This document shows, one piece after another, positions 34,584 to 41,846 of a DNA stretch of 64,000 nucleotides; within the stretch, counting starts at the first letter, position 1; every line of letters starts with the position of its first letter. The stretch is from UBA9732 sp963606545 (GTDB taxonomy: Bacteria; Spirochaetota; Spirochaetia; Sphaerochaetales; Sphaerochaetaceae). The stretch is from positions 1 through 64,000 of the forward strand of contig CAVCYP010000002.1 in NCBI GenBank assembly GCA_963606545.1, in the 5' to 3' direction. A program made the position numbers and the translations under genes. The notes under the pieces were generated by a model. That model saw nothing but the letters and a program-made list of their open reading frames with translations, made no database searches and was not told the origin of the DNA.

Positions 34584-35708
34584 ATGGCGGAAAATAAGGA
34601 CAAGAAAAAAAAGAGACAGAAATTGCTTAAAGATTTCGCTCTTACTTTAATCACGCAAATTGTCATCAGCTGCCTTGGCGTTTTTCTCAAATTTTACTTT
34701 AACGCTACAGACCACCTTATATCGCAAATCTACATCCTTGGCATCTTGATTATCTCGCTTAAGACCGATGGCTACGGGTGGGGTGTTGTAACATCTTTGT
34801 TGGATGTTGCCATAATTAATTTTATCTTTACCCCTCCATTCTTAGGCTGGAACTTCTCGGCCGATACAATCCCATCAGCTATAGTCTCTTTGCTTATTGC
34901 TCTTGCTTCTACCACCCTTACTACAAGGGTTCATGAGAGCGAAGTAATTAAGATGGAAGGCGAAAAAGAAAAGATGAGAGCAAACCTGCTCAGAGCAGTT
35001 TCTCATGACATGAGAACCCCGCTTACCTCAATTTATGGTACTGCAACAGCAATTATTGATGGCTATGATGATTTAACCAAAGAACAGAAAATTCAACTGC
35101 TGAAGGATTCTAGAAGTGACGCAGAATGGTTAGTTCGCATGGTTGAAAATCTTCTTTCTGTTACTAGGGTTTCAGATGGAAACGTTTCACTAACTAAAAC
35201 TTCTGTTTCTATAGATGATTTGGTAGGCTCTGTTGTTTCTAAGTTTACCAAGCGCAGAGAAGTTTTCCTTAAGGGAGATGAACTTAGAAAGCCTATTATT
35301 TTCAAGTGTGAATTGCCAGACCATTTTGTTTCAGTGGAAGGAGATGCAATGCTTTTAGGACAGGTTTTGAGTAACCTCCTAGATAATGCAGTTTTCCATG
35401 CAGACAATATGACAAAGATGGGACTAAAAGTCACTGATGATAAAGAAAGAGTTTACTTTGAAGTCTATGACGATGGTTGCGGAATTCCTCCAGAGAAATT
35501 GAAAACGTTGTTCTCTGGAACCTATGCATCTGAAAAGAAGAAAAATGATGATGGTAAAAGCAACATGGGTATTGGACTTTCAGTATGCCATTCAATTATA
35601 ATGGCTCATGATGGAGAAATTATTGCAAAGAATAGACCTGAAGGCGGTGCATCCTTTATCTTCTCGTTGAAGAAGGAAAAAGATGCAGAGTATGAGGAGG
35701 AAGAATAA
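34584..35708 (+). CDS. KdpD-like sensor kinase lacking the N-terminal KdpD domain
   Basis: 374 residues. A four-helix DUF4118 membrane module (about 18-115, with the hallmark INFIFTPPFLGW) leads to H-box AVSHDMRTPLTS with H141. The ATPase domain follows, with N-box SNLLDNAVFH, G1 DDGCGIP and G2 MGIGLSV. The cytoplasmic KdpD/Usp sensor domain of classical KdpD is absent. This truncated class is often found with KdpE-like regulators and may sense potassium or envelope state. No kdpFABC genes occur in the window. It overlaps the response regulator by one base (TAATG). SD CAGGAG before the ATG. Confidence 0.92.
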   Translation: MAENKDKKKKRQKLLKDFALTLITQIVISCLGVFLKFYFNATDHLISQIYILGILIISLKTDGYGWGVVTSLLDVAIINFIFTPPFLGWNFSADTIPSAIVSLLIALASTTLTTRVHESEVIKMEGEKEKMRANLLRAVSHDMRTPLTSIYGTATAIIDGYDDLTKEQKIQLLKDSRSDAEWLVRMVENLLSVTRVSDGNVSLTKTSVSIDDLVGSVVSKFTKRREVFLKGDELRKPIIFKCELPDHFVSVEGDAMLLGQVLSNLLDNAVFHADNMTKMGLKVTDDKERVYFEVYDDGCGIPPEKLKTLFSGTYASEKKKNDDGKSNMGIGLSVCHSIIMAHDGEIIAKNRPEGGASFIFSLKKEKDAEYEEEE

Positions 35709-36421
35709 TGAGCAACAACAAATTTAAGGTATTGATAATTGAAGATAACCCTTTGATCATCAGATTTGTAGAAACAATTCTATCCACTGCAAACTACCAA
35801 GTAATCACAGCTAACAGTGGAAAAGTGGGCGAAAACATGTGTTTCTCTTACAATCCAGACCTTGTTGTTCTTGATTTGGGTCTTCCTGATATTGATGGTA
35901 TTGAAGTTGTCAAACACTTAAGGGTTGAGACCAACGTTCCTATTCTTATTTTGTCTGCTAGAACACGAGAGTCAGATAAGGTTGCTGCCCTTGATAGTGG
36001 TGCAAATGACTATATTACAAAGCCTTTTGGGGTTGATGAGTTCCTTGCTAGAATCCGTGCTCTTTTGAGAAACAACGGCCACCGGGCTGAAACCGGAGAC
36101 CAACCAGGCGGAAAATTCGTTCTTAAAGATTTGGCTATTGATTATGACAAACGCCGTGTCACAATGGCTGGTGAAGAAATTAAGCTTACCCAGACGGAAT
36201 ACAACATTCTTGCGCTACTTTCTGAGTACGCTGGAAAAGTGCTCACCTACACAGCAATTGTGAAGAATATTTGGGGCGTCAATGACTCTGGAAACATCAA
36301 GAAGATTCAGGTCAATATGGCCAACATTAGAAGAAAGTGTGGTATTGTTCCTGGAGATGAAACCTACATCATCAATGAACTTGGTGTTGGTTATAGAATG
36401 AACAATCCAGATGAGTATTGA
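35708..36421 (+). CDS. KdpE-like OmpR-family response regulator
   Basis: 237 residues. The receiver has acidic pair E-D near residue 12-13, phospho-acceptor Asp in LVVLDLGLPD, the SAR Ser/Thr position (ILSARTRES) and the ITKPFG Lys. The winged-helix C-terminal domain ends ELGVGYRMN, typical of KdpE-like regulators (LLSEYAGKVLTYTAIVKNIWG). It is coupled to the upstream kinase and ends 16 nt from convergent era. Its target genes are not in view; autoregulation through the 34519 promoter is possible. Confidence 0.93.
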   Translation: MSNNKFKVLIIEDNPLIIRFVETILSTANYQVITANSGKVGENMCFSYNPDLVVLDLGLPDIDGIEVVKHLRVETNVPILILSARTRESDKVAALDSGANDYITKPFGVDEFLARIRALLRNNGHRAETGDQPGGKFVLKDLAIDYDKRRVTMAGEEIKLTQTEYNILALLSEYAGKVLTYTAIVKNIWGVNDSGNIKKIQVNMANIRRKCGIVPGDETYIINELGVGYRMNNPDEY

Positions 36422-36437
36422 TTCTTAATCTTAACTT

Positions 36438-37331
36438 TTAGCCTTTTGTCTCGCAGAAAACCTTCTTAAGGGTCATCTCATTAGTTTTCCACTTTCCATT
36501 GACTCTTACACGCAAATCTAGTTCTAGTTTTGACTGTGGAAAAATCTTTTTGATGTCCTTAAATGCGGCAATGCGTATATTTTTTATGTTGTTACCGCCT
36601 TTTCCTACCATTATTCCTTTCTGGCTTTCGCGCTCAACGGTTATGAAGGCTCTAATCCAAACCTTGTTTTCTTCTTCATTATATTCAAGGTCTGAGACTT
36701 CAACCATGATGGCATGAGGAATCTCCTGAGTTACAGAATTCATAGCTTTTTCTCTTATGATTTCTGAGATTCTAAACTCTAGATTTTGATCTGTACGGGC
36801 GTTTTCATCATACATTAGTTGACCCTCTGGGGCGTGCTTGAAAAGCTCAATGAGAATCTCGTCAACCCCGTCGTCCTCTAAACCTGAGGATACCAGTATG
36901 GTTCTGCCGGGCATATGGGTTTGTAGGTACTCTTTGGCACTTTCAATCTGCTCAGAAGTCAAGACGTCTTTTTTGTTTATACAACAGATAACCGGAACGG
37001 ATAGACCACTGAGCATATAGGATATGGCATCTTCTTCCGCTCCTGGGGTTCTGCTTGCATCAATTAGGTATAAGACGCTGTCAGTTTCTTCCAATGAGGA
37101 AGTTGCAATTTCTTGCATACGTTTGTTGAAACCTTTGTCTGAAAGGTGATAACCCGGAGTATCGGTAAAGATTAATTGGCCACGGGTGTCTGTATAGATG
37201 CCACGGATAGCGTTACGCGTTGTCTGCGGCGTGGGAGAGGTGATGGAGACTTTGGACTCACATATGGTGTTGACCAGCGTGGATTTTCCGGCCGATGGTC
37301 TTCCAATTATTGCAACTGAAGCACATTTCAT
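36438..37331 (-). CDS. era: GTPase Era
   Basis: 297 residues. Nucleotide-binding motifs occur in order: G1 GRPSAGKST, G2 TTRNAIRG, G3 DTPGYH and G4 NKKD. The C-terminal KH domain (MVGKGGNNIKNIRIAA) binds the 3' end of 16S rRNA. Era acts in 30S subunit maturation. The ATG at 37331 has no ribosome site; a TATACT box ends 6 nt upstream, so the mRNA is probably leaderless. Era transcripts in other bacteria usually have leaders, so this is unusual. Convergent with the KdpE-like gene and divergent from a ClpP paralogue. Confidence 0.95.
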   Translation of the reverse strand: MKCASVAIIGRPSAGKSTLVNTICESKVSITSPTPQTTRNAIRGIYTDTRGQLIFTDTPGYHLSDKGFNKRMQEIATSSLEETDSVLYLIDASRTPGAEEDAISYMLSGLSVPVICCINKKDVLTSEQIESAKEYLQTHMPGRTILVSSGLEDDGVDEILIELFKHAPEGQLMYDENARTDQNLEFRISEIIREKAMNSVTQEIPHAIMVEVSDLEYNEEENKVWIRAFITVERESQKGIMVGKGGNNIKNIRIAAFKDIKKIFPQSKLELDLRVRVNGKWKTNEMTLKKVFCETKG

Positions 37332-37337
37332 GTCTAA

Positions 37338-37366
37338 AGTATATTGTAGATTGCCAAGTGTGGGAA
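37338..37366 (-). promoter_or_regulatory. Promoter of era, leaderless geometry
   Basis: On the minus strand TTCCCA (37366-37361), 17-nt spacer, TATACT (37343-37338); 6 nt to the ATG. The -35 matches the consensus at four of six bases. Confidence 0.55.
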
Positions 37367-37426
37367 TAACTGATATTTTTATAGGAGCCGCTTATGGTCC
37401 AGCTTACAAGCTGAGAGGAGAATAGA

Positions 37427-38008
37427 ATGATTACTTTGGAAGAAAAAGAAGACAAGGCTATGAAGGCTCCAGAGGGACAGTATGACAAGCTGTTGAAAAC
37501 TCGCTCTCTGCTTTTGACAGGTGAGATTAATATGGAAATGGCTGACAAGCTCATCAAAGACCTTTTGGTGCTGGATGCAGAAAGTCAGGATCCAATTAAG
37601 ATTTATATCAATTCTCCTGGTGGAGATGTAAACTCTGGTTTTGCCATCTATGACATGGTGAGATTTGTTGCTTCCCCTGTTATCCTCATTGGTATGGGAC
37701 TAGTTGCAAGTGCCGCTTCTTTGGTGCTTTTGGCAGTTCCTGCAGAGAGAAGAATAGGGCTTGAGAACTCCTCCTATCTTATTCACCAGCCCTTGAGCGA
37801 GATGAAGGGCAATGCCACTGACATTGAAATTCACGCTCTCCAGTTGGAAAAGATTAAGGCTCACCTCAATGAGATTATTGCTCAAGCGACAGGCAAAAGC
37901 GTACAAGAGGTTGCCAAGGACACGGATAGAGACCATTGGTTGGATGCCCAAGAGGCAGTTAACTATGGCTTAATCAGTAGAATTGTTAAGTCCAAGGCTG
38001 AAATCTAA
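37427..38008 (+). CDS. ClpP-family protease, second copy
   Basis: 193 residues. The catalytic triad is complete by alignment: S95 in GLVASAAS, H120 in YLIHQPL and D169 in DTDRDHW. It differs from the canonical ClpP encoded at 61641 in several places: an N-terminal extension with MKAPEGQYDK, VASAAS for the usual AASMA, and a C-terminus ending SRIVKSKAEI. Paralogues of this kind form mixed or alternative proteolytic rings with ClpP and a Clp ATPase. It is divergent from era and not adjacent to any Clp ATPase gene. SD GAGAGGAG 7 nt upstream. Its stop codon begins a 15-bp tandem repeat. Confidence 0.9.
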   Translation: MITLEEKEDKAMKAPEGQYDKLLKTRSLLLTGEINMEMADKLIKDLLVLDAESQDPIKIYINSPGGDVNSGFAIYDMVRFVASPVILIGMGLVASAASLVLLAVPAERRIGLENSSYLIHQPLSEMKGNATDIEIHALQLEKIKAHLNEIIAQATGKSVQEVAKDTDRDHWLDAQEAVNYGLISRIVKSKAEI

Positions 38009-38050
38009 TTTACAGCTATCTAATTTAGCGCTATTTAATTTACCGCTTTT
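38006..38050 (+). repeat. 15-bp tandem repeat anchored on the ClpP-paralogue stop codon
   Basis: Three units start with TAA: TAATTTACAGCTATC (38006-38020, including the stop codon), TAATTTAGCGCTATT (38021-38035) and TAATTTACCGCTTTT (38036-38050). They fill the whole gap up to the convergent gene's stop and repeat the stop codon in frame. Confidence 0.85.
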
Positions 38051-39051
38051 CAATCTAGCAGCACCCAGATGGGCAGATGGTCCGATACTCCTTTTAATAA
38101 CTGCCTTTGCCAGGCATTTGGTTTGTCGTCGCTAGTTCTTATTATGCCTTCAAAGAGGACGCCTGAACTTGAATACTCAAGGCCTGTGCCGTCACGACCT
38201 TCTTGAGATATTAGGATGTTGTCGTAACAATTCCAGTTGTCGTTGTAGTAGTAGGAGCCATTTGGCCAAAGGTTTTGGCTGGTATCCAACCAAGGACAGT
38301 ACCAAAAACCGTTGGAAAAAGTTCCACTTACCTTCAGGGGTGCCTCAACGGTTGAAAACCTAGTCATACTGTTATCATCCCAGCATTCTTCATTGAAATC
38401 TCCACAAACAAGAATAAGACAGCCGGGGTGGTTTCTCTTAAGTTCAGTGGCTACCTGTGCTATTACTTTTGCACTCTTAAGTCTCAGGGCTGCCGTCTCA
38501 GCTTCTCCTCCAATATTTGACTTGAGATGAACAGAAAGAAGGTACAATTTCCCAGTATCAGTGGAAAATTCTACTTCAAGTACCGGTCTTAGGCTATCAT
38601 CTGTGTTATGAACTTTAGCTCCTACTATTGGAATTGAGCTAATTACTGCAGTTCCCATGGAAGCGTTTTCATAGCTGGCAAAGGCATACCAAGCAAGGCC
38701 TTTAGTTTTCATTTTCTTCTGTGAAAGTAAGCCTTCAACAACGTTTGAATTTTCCACTTCATTTAGAACCACAAGATAATTATTGGCCTTTGGAAGATAG
38801 CTTAGAACTTGTGCCGCATTGGAAAGCCTTGAGTTATACGCTTCTTTTGTCCAACCAGAGCTTGTTTTATATTCGTCATATTCTGTGCCGTCATCAACGG
38901 CATCAAAAATATTTTGAACATTCCAAGAAGCAACACAAAAGGTTCCTTCTGAACCCTCAGAGCTAGAAGGGTTCAGCTGGCAAGAAAAAGAAAGTAACAA
39001 GGGTAGTGTTGCCAGAAGTAGGATAAAAGTGATTGTCTTTTTATTCTTCAT
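38050..39051 (-). CDS. Secreted EEP-family lipoprotein (endonuclease/exonuclease/phosphatase)
   Basis: 333 residues. Lipoprotein signal (MKNKKTITFILLLATLPLLLSFSC) with lipid-modified Cys near residue 24. EEP motifs occur in order: SWNVQNIFDAVDDG with the metal-side Asn, VVLNEVEN (Glu), LLSVHLKS (His), CGDFNEE and VSDHLPIW (Asp-His). This is the DNase-like arrangement also found in secreted nucleases; substrate unknown. Start at 39051 because GGAGGAC lies about 9 nt upstream; an upstream in-frame ATG has no ribosome site. It is a second EEP enzyme besides 1734-2804, this one surface or periplasmic. Possible role in scavenging nucleic acid from the environment. Confidence 0.85.
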   Translation of the reverse strand: MKNKKTITFILLLATLPLLLSFSCQLNPSSSEGSEGTFCVASWNVQNIFDAVDDGTEYDEYKTSSGWTKEAYNSRLSNAAQVLSYLPKANNYLVVLNEVENSNVVEGLLSQKKMKTKGLAWYAFASYENASMGTAVISSIPIVGAKVHNTDDSLRPVLEVEFSTDTGKLYLLSVHLKSNIGGEAETAALRLKSAKVIAQVATELKRNHPGCLILVCGDFNEECWDDNSMTRFSTVEAPLKVSGTFSNGFWYCPWLDTSQNLWPNGSYYYNDNWNCYDNILISQEGRDGTGLEYSSSGVLFEGIIRTSDDKPNAWQRQLLKGVSDHLPIWVLLD

Positions 39052-39092
39052 AAAAAAGTCCTCCACTTATTAATACAAAATAATGAACAAAA

Positions 39093-39122
39093 TTGCTTAA
39101 CTTTCTGAAAAAGTGTTATAGA
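39093..39122 (+). promoter_or_regulatory. Promoter of gcvT
   Basis: TTGCTT (39093-39098), 18-nt spacer, TATAGA (39117-39122), with TGT immediately before the -10 (extended -10). No glycine riboswitch is seen in the 45-nt leader. Confidence 0.5.
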
Positions 39123-39167
39123 ATTAACGCAAAGCGCAGCGAGCGCAAAAGAACTTGGAGGTATCAC

Positions 39168-40280
39168 ATGCACACAACACCTGTTTATGAAGCTTATAAA
39201 AACTACCCGGGTATGAAACTCATAGATTTTGGAGGTTGGGATCTTCCAGTTAACTTTCAGTCTGGAATAATTTCAGAACACAACGCAGTGAGAAATGAAG
39301 CCGGAATGTTTGATGTCTCTCACATGGGGGAGTGCCTTGTTAAGGGCCCTGGGGCAAGAGCTTTCTTGGATAGCCTTGTTACCAACGATGTTTCAACTCA
39401 GCCGGTAGGAAGAGCTCTTTATGCCATTATGTGCTATGAAAACGGAACTTGCGTGGATGATTTGATTCTTTATTGCCTCAAGGAAGACCTCTTTTTTGTA
39501 GTCATGAACGCCTCCAACGTAGAGAAGGATTTGGCTTGGATAATGGCCCATAAACCCACTATGGGCGTAGAAATTGAAGACTTAAGCCAAAATACGGCAC
39601 AGATTGCCGTTCAGGGCCCTAAGGCGGTGGACTATGTAAGCAAGCTAATTCCAACGGCAAAGGACCTTGGATTCTTTGGCCTTGATTATACTTCAAAAAT
39701 TCTTGGAAAAGCTTGCATCCTAGGCAGAACTGGCTACACAGGTGAGGATGGTTTTGAGATTTACTGTGCCGCACAAGACGGTGCAGAGCTTTGGGAAGCC
39801 TTTGCTGAGCTTCAGGTTCCGCCTTGCGGACTTGGCGCAAGAGACACCCTCAGACTTGAGGCAAAATTGCCGTTGTATGGGCATGAGATATCGGACTGCA
39901 TTACGCCACTTGAAGCTAACTTGGGCACGTTCGTTAAGTTGGAGAAGAGCGCTGACTTTATTGGCAAAGAGGCGCTGACAAAGCAGCAGGAAGAGGGGAT
40001 TCCACGTTCTCTGCGGGGCTTTGAGATGGTAGACGGCGGAGTTGCGCGCAATAGTTATCCGGTTCTGGTGGATGGCAGGGAAGTAGGTTACGTGACAAGC
40101 GGCTGCAAGAGTCCAACGTTGGATAAGTTTGTAGGCTATGCCCTGATGGAGCGAAAAACTGGCCTGAAATTTGGCGATACCATTGAAATTCTCATTCACG
40201 GTAAGCCTAAAAAGGCCGTTTTGGTTAAAACTCCGTTCTATAAGAGGGGTAAAAAGAACATCGATATTGTAAAGGCCTGA
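39168..40280 (+). CDS. gcvT: Aminomethyltransferase (glycine cleavage T protein)
   Basis: 370 residues. The start MHTTPVYEAYKNYPG follows TTGGAGG by six nt. T-protein hallmarks are GGWDLPVNFQSGIISEHNAVR, FDVSHMGE, the folate-binding and catalytic region NASNVEKDLAW, and GRTGYTGEDGFEI with the Arg and Asp motif. GcvT transfers the aminomethyl carbon from H-protein lipoyl arm to tetrahydrofolate, releasing ammonia. No gcvH or gcvP lies next to it, unlike most bacteria; the rest must be elsewhere or partly absent. Lipoate for GcvH could be attached by the LplA encoded at 10123. Confidence 0.94.
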   Translation: MHTTPVYEAYKNYPGMKLIDFGGWDLPVNFQSGIISEHNAVRNEAGMFDVSHMGECLVKGPGARAFLDSLVTNDVSTQPVGRALYAIMCYENGTCVDDLILYCLKEDLFFVVMNASNVEKDLAWIMAHKPTMGVEIEDLSQNTAQIAVQGPKAVDYVSKLIPTAKDLGFFGLDYTSKILGKACILGRTGYTGEDGFEIYCAAQDGAELWEAFAELQVPPCGLGARDTLRLEAKLPLYGHEISDCITPLEANLGTFVKLEKSADFIGKEALTKQQEEGIPRSLRGFEMVDGGVARNSYPVLVDGREVGYVTSGCKSPTLDKFVGYALMERKTGLKFGDTIEILIHGKPKKAVLVKTPFYKRGKKNIDIVKA

Positions 40281-40329
40281 AATATCTACTAAAATAACCA
40301 AGAATGTCTCTTTATATATGGAGGATTTT

Positions 40330-41835
40330 ATGGTGAATAAGAAGCGCCTTTGCGTTTTGATTATAGTTAGCTTAATTTTTGGAGGCCTGCAGCTCTTTGC
40401 TGACGGACTTTTCGTGCAATCGCCACTGTATCCAAATGACGTGGACTACTCGTACAGCTCACAACTAGGCCTGTCCTCCACCACGCTGACAATCCCAGAA
40501 AATCCCGTCCTTTTAGCCTTGGGCGACACCTCCTATCCCGTCACCCCTGGCGACACCTTCAAGCTGGTTTATTCGGACGGCAAGAGCTATATCACCCTCT
40601 CTCTTCAGGCCGATAGCCTTTGCAAGGTTGCAATTCCTTCAATTGGAAACATAGAAGCTCAAGGCTTGACCTTTACAGAGTTTAAAACTAAGGTGGAAGA
40701 GCTTGTTTCAACCTATTATCCGTATTCTTCTCCACAGCTGACCTTGGTTGGATGTGGTCTTTTTTCTGTAAGAGTATCTGGAGAAGTCTTTTACACAACA
40801 CAAGTTACGGCTTGGGGTTTAAGCCGTCTTTCAGATTTAGCCTTCCTTGCAGATGATTATGCTTCAACCAGAGAAGTTCAGGTAACTTACAGTGATGGCA
40901 CTAGCAAGACTTATGACTTGTACAGAGCAATAAAGAAGGGAGCTTCAGAAGAAAATCCACTGCTTCAGCCGGGCTGTGAGGTCAAATTTCTTACTGCCGC
41001 AACCACGGTGAGCATCACCGGGGCCGTGAAAAAAGCTGGGGTTTATCAGACGCTTGAGAACGAGACCTTAGGCGCTTTGGTGGAAAATTACTGTGATGGA
41101 CTTTTGAATAATGCAGATTCCACAACAATTACCGTTTCTAACTACGTAGACGGACAGTACACCGCCAAGACCCTTCCAGAAGACTGGAAGAGCTACGTTT
41201 TAAGTGACAAGGATGCAATTTCCGTTGGAACTTCAACCCAGGCAATGCCGTATGTGACCATCACCGGTGCAATTTCTGCTAAAGGGGATGGCTCAATTTC
41301 CACCTCTACAGCAAACAAAGTAATGTATAGCTTTGTTCCAGGTGAGACTGCACAGCAATTAATTAGAAATATTTCAGGTATGCTCCTTGCTTCAAGCGAT
41401 ACTGATTCCATTTACATAATTCGTGATGGACAAAGAATTAGCGTAAGCGGTGAAGAGGCTTTGACCACAGATACTAAGGGAGATGAAGTTCTTCAGCAGG
41501 GCGATACAATTGTTATTCCTTTCTCACAGCTTTATGTCACCGTCAACGGTGCTGTAAATAATCCTGGAACTTATGCCTACGTTCCAGACAGAAGTGTTGA
41601 ATATTACATAACCTTGGCAGGCGGATATTCCTCAAATGCTAGAGTTGATAAAAAGACCAACGTTTTTGATCAAGATGGAGACATCCAAAAGGCAGTTAAG
41701 ACCGTTGAAGCAGGTAGCACAATTACCGTTGTAAGAAGCACCTTCCAAAATGACCTTGCTTTAACTACATCAGTTTTGGCTTTGGTGACATCGGTTTTGA
41801 CCATTATTGCAAGTGTGCAGAATCTTGCAAATTGA
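40330..41835 (+). CDS. Polysaccharide export protein with SLBB domains (Wza-like)
   Basis: 501 residues. A signal peptide (MVNKKRLCVLIIVSLIFGGLQLFA, cleaved before DGLF) is followed by a Poly_export domain (ITLSLQADSLCKVAIPSIGNI...FTEFKTKVEELVSTYY, about 100-190) and two or three SLBB soluble-ligand-binding modules (GCGLFSVRVSGEV, VSITGAVKKAGVYQT, YVTVNGAVNNPGTYAYV). The C-terminal helix (about 475-500) is hydrophobic. It likely forms the outer-membrane or periplasmic exit for a capsule or exopolysaccharide. The start at 40330 is the second Met, because the first ATG is itself part of the ribosome site ATGGAGG. Followed after 11 nt by the Wzz/BY-kinase gene. Confidence 0.87.
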   Translation: MVNKKRLCVLIIVSLIFGGLQLFADGLFVQSPLYPNDVDYSYSSQLGLSSTTLTIPENPVLLALGDTSYPVTPGDTFKLVYSDGKSYITLSLQADSLCKVAIPSIGNIEAQGLTFTEFKTKVEELVSTYYPYSSPQLTLVGCGLFSVRVSGEVFYTTQVTAWGLSRLSDLAFLADDYASTREVQVTYSDGTSKTYDLYRAIKKGASEENPLLQPGCEVKFLTAATTVSITGAVKKAGVYQTLENETLGALVENYCDGLLNNADSTTITVSNYVDGQYTAKTLPEDWKSYVLSDKDAISVGTSTQAMPYVTITGAISAKGDGSISTSTANKVMYSFVPGETAQQLIRNISGMLLASSDTDSIYIIRDGQRISVSGEEALTTDTKGDEVLQQGDTIVIPFSQLYVTVNGAVNNPGTYAYVPDRSVEYYITLAGGYSSNARVDKKTNVFDQDGDIQKAVKTVEAGSTITVVRSTFQNDLALTTSVLALVTSVLTIIASVQNLAN

Positions 41836-41846
41836 TGAGGTAATTT

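Noticed and set aside
36421..36438. Six-to-seven-bp TAAGAT-like repeats near the era stop
   Set aside because: Short, AT-rich and irregular; not convincing compared with the 11-15-bp arrays.
37427..38008. ClpP paralogue as an inactive ClpR-like subunit
   Set aside because: The Asp in the DRD segment, which is the catalytic Asp by alignment to the canonical protein, is present, as are Ser and His.
39067..39167. Possible glycine riboswitch before gcvT
   Set aside because: The 100-nt gap has an extended -10 promoter and only about 45 nt of leader. There is no tandem glycine-aptamer-like fold.
40318..40329. Upstream ATG for the export protein (MEDFM start)
   Set aside because: That ATG is part of the Shine-Dalgarno ATGGAGG itself; the signal peptide starts cleanly at 40330.
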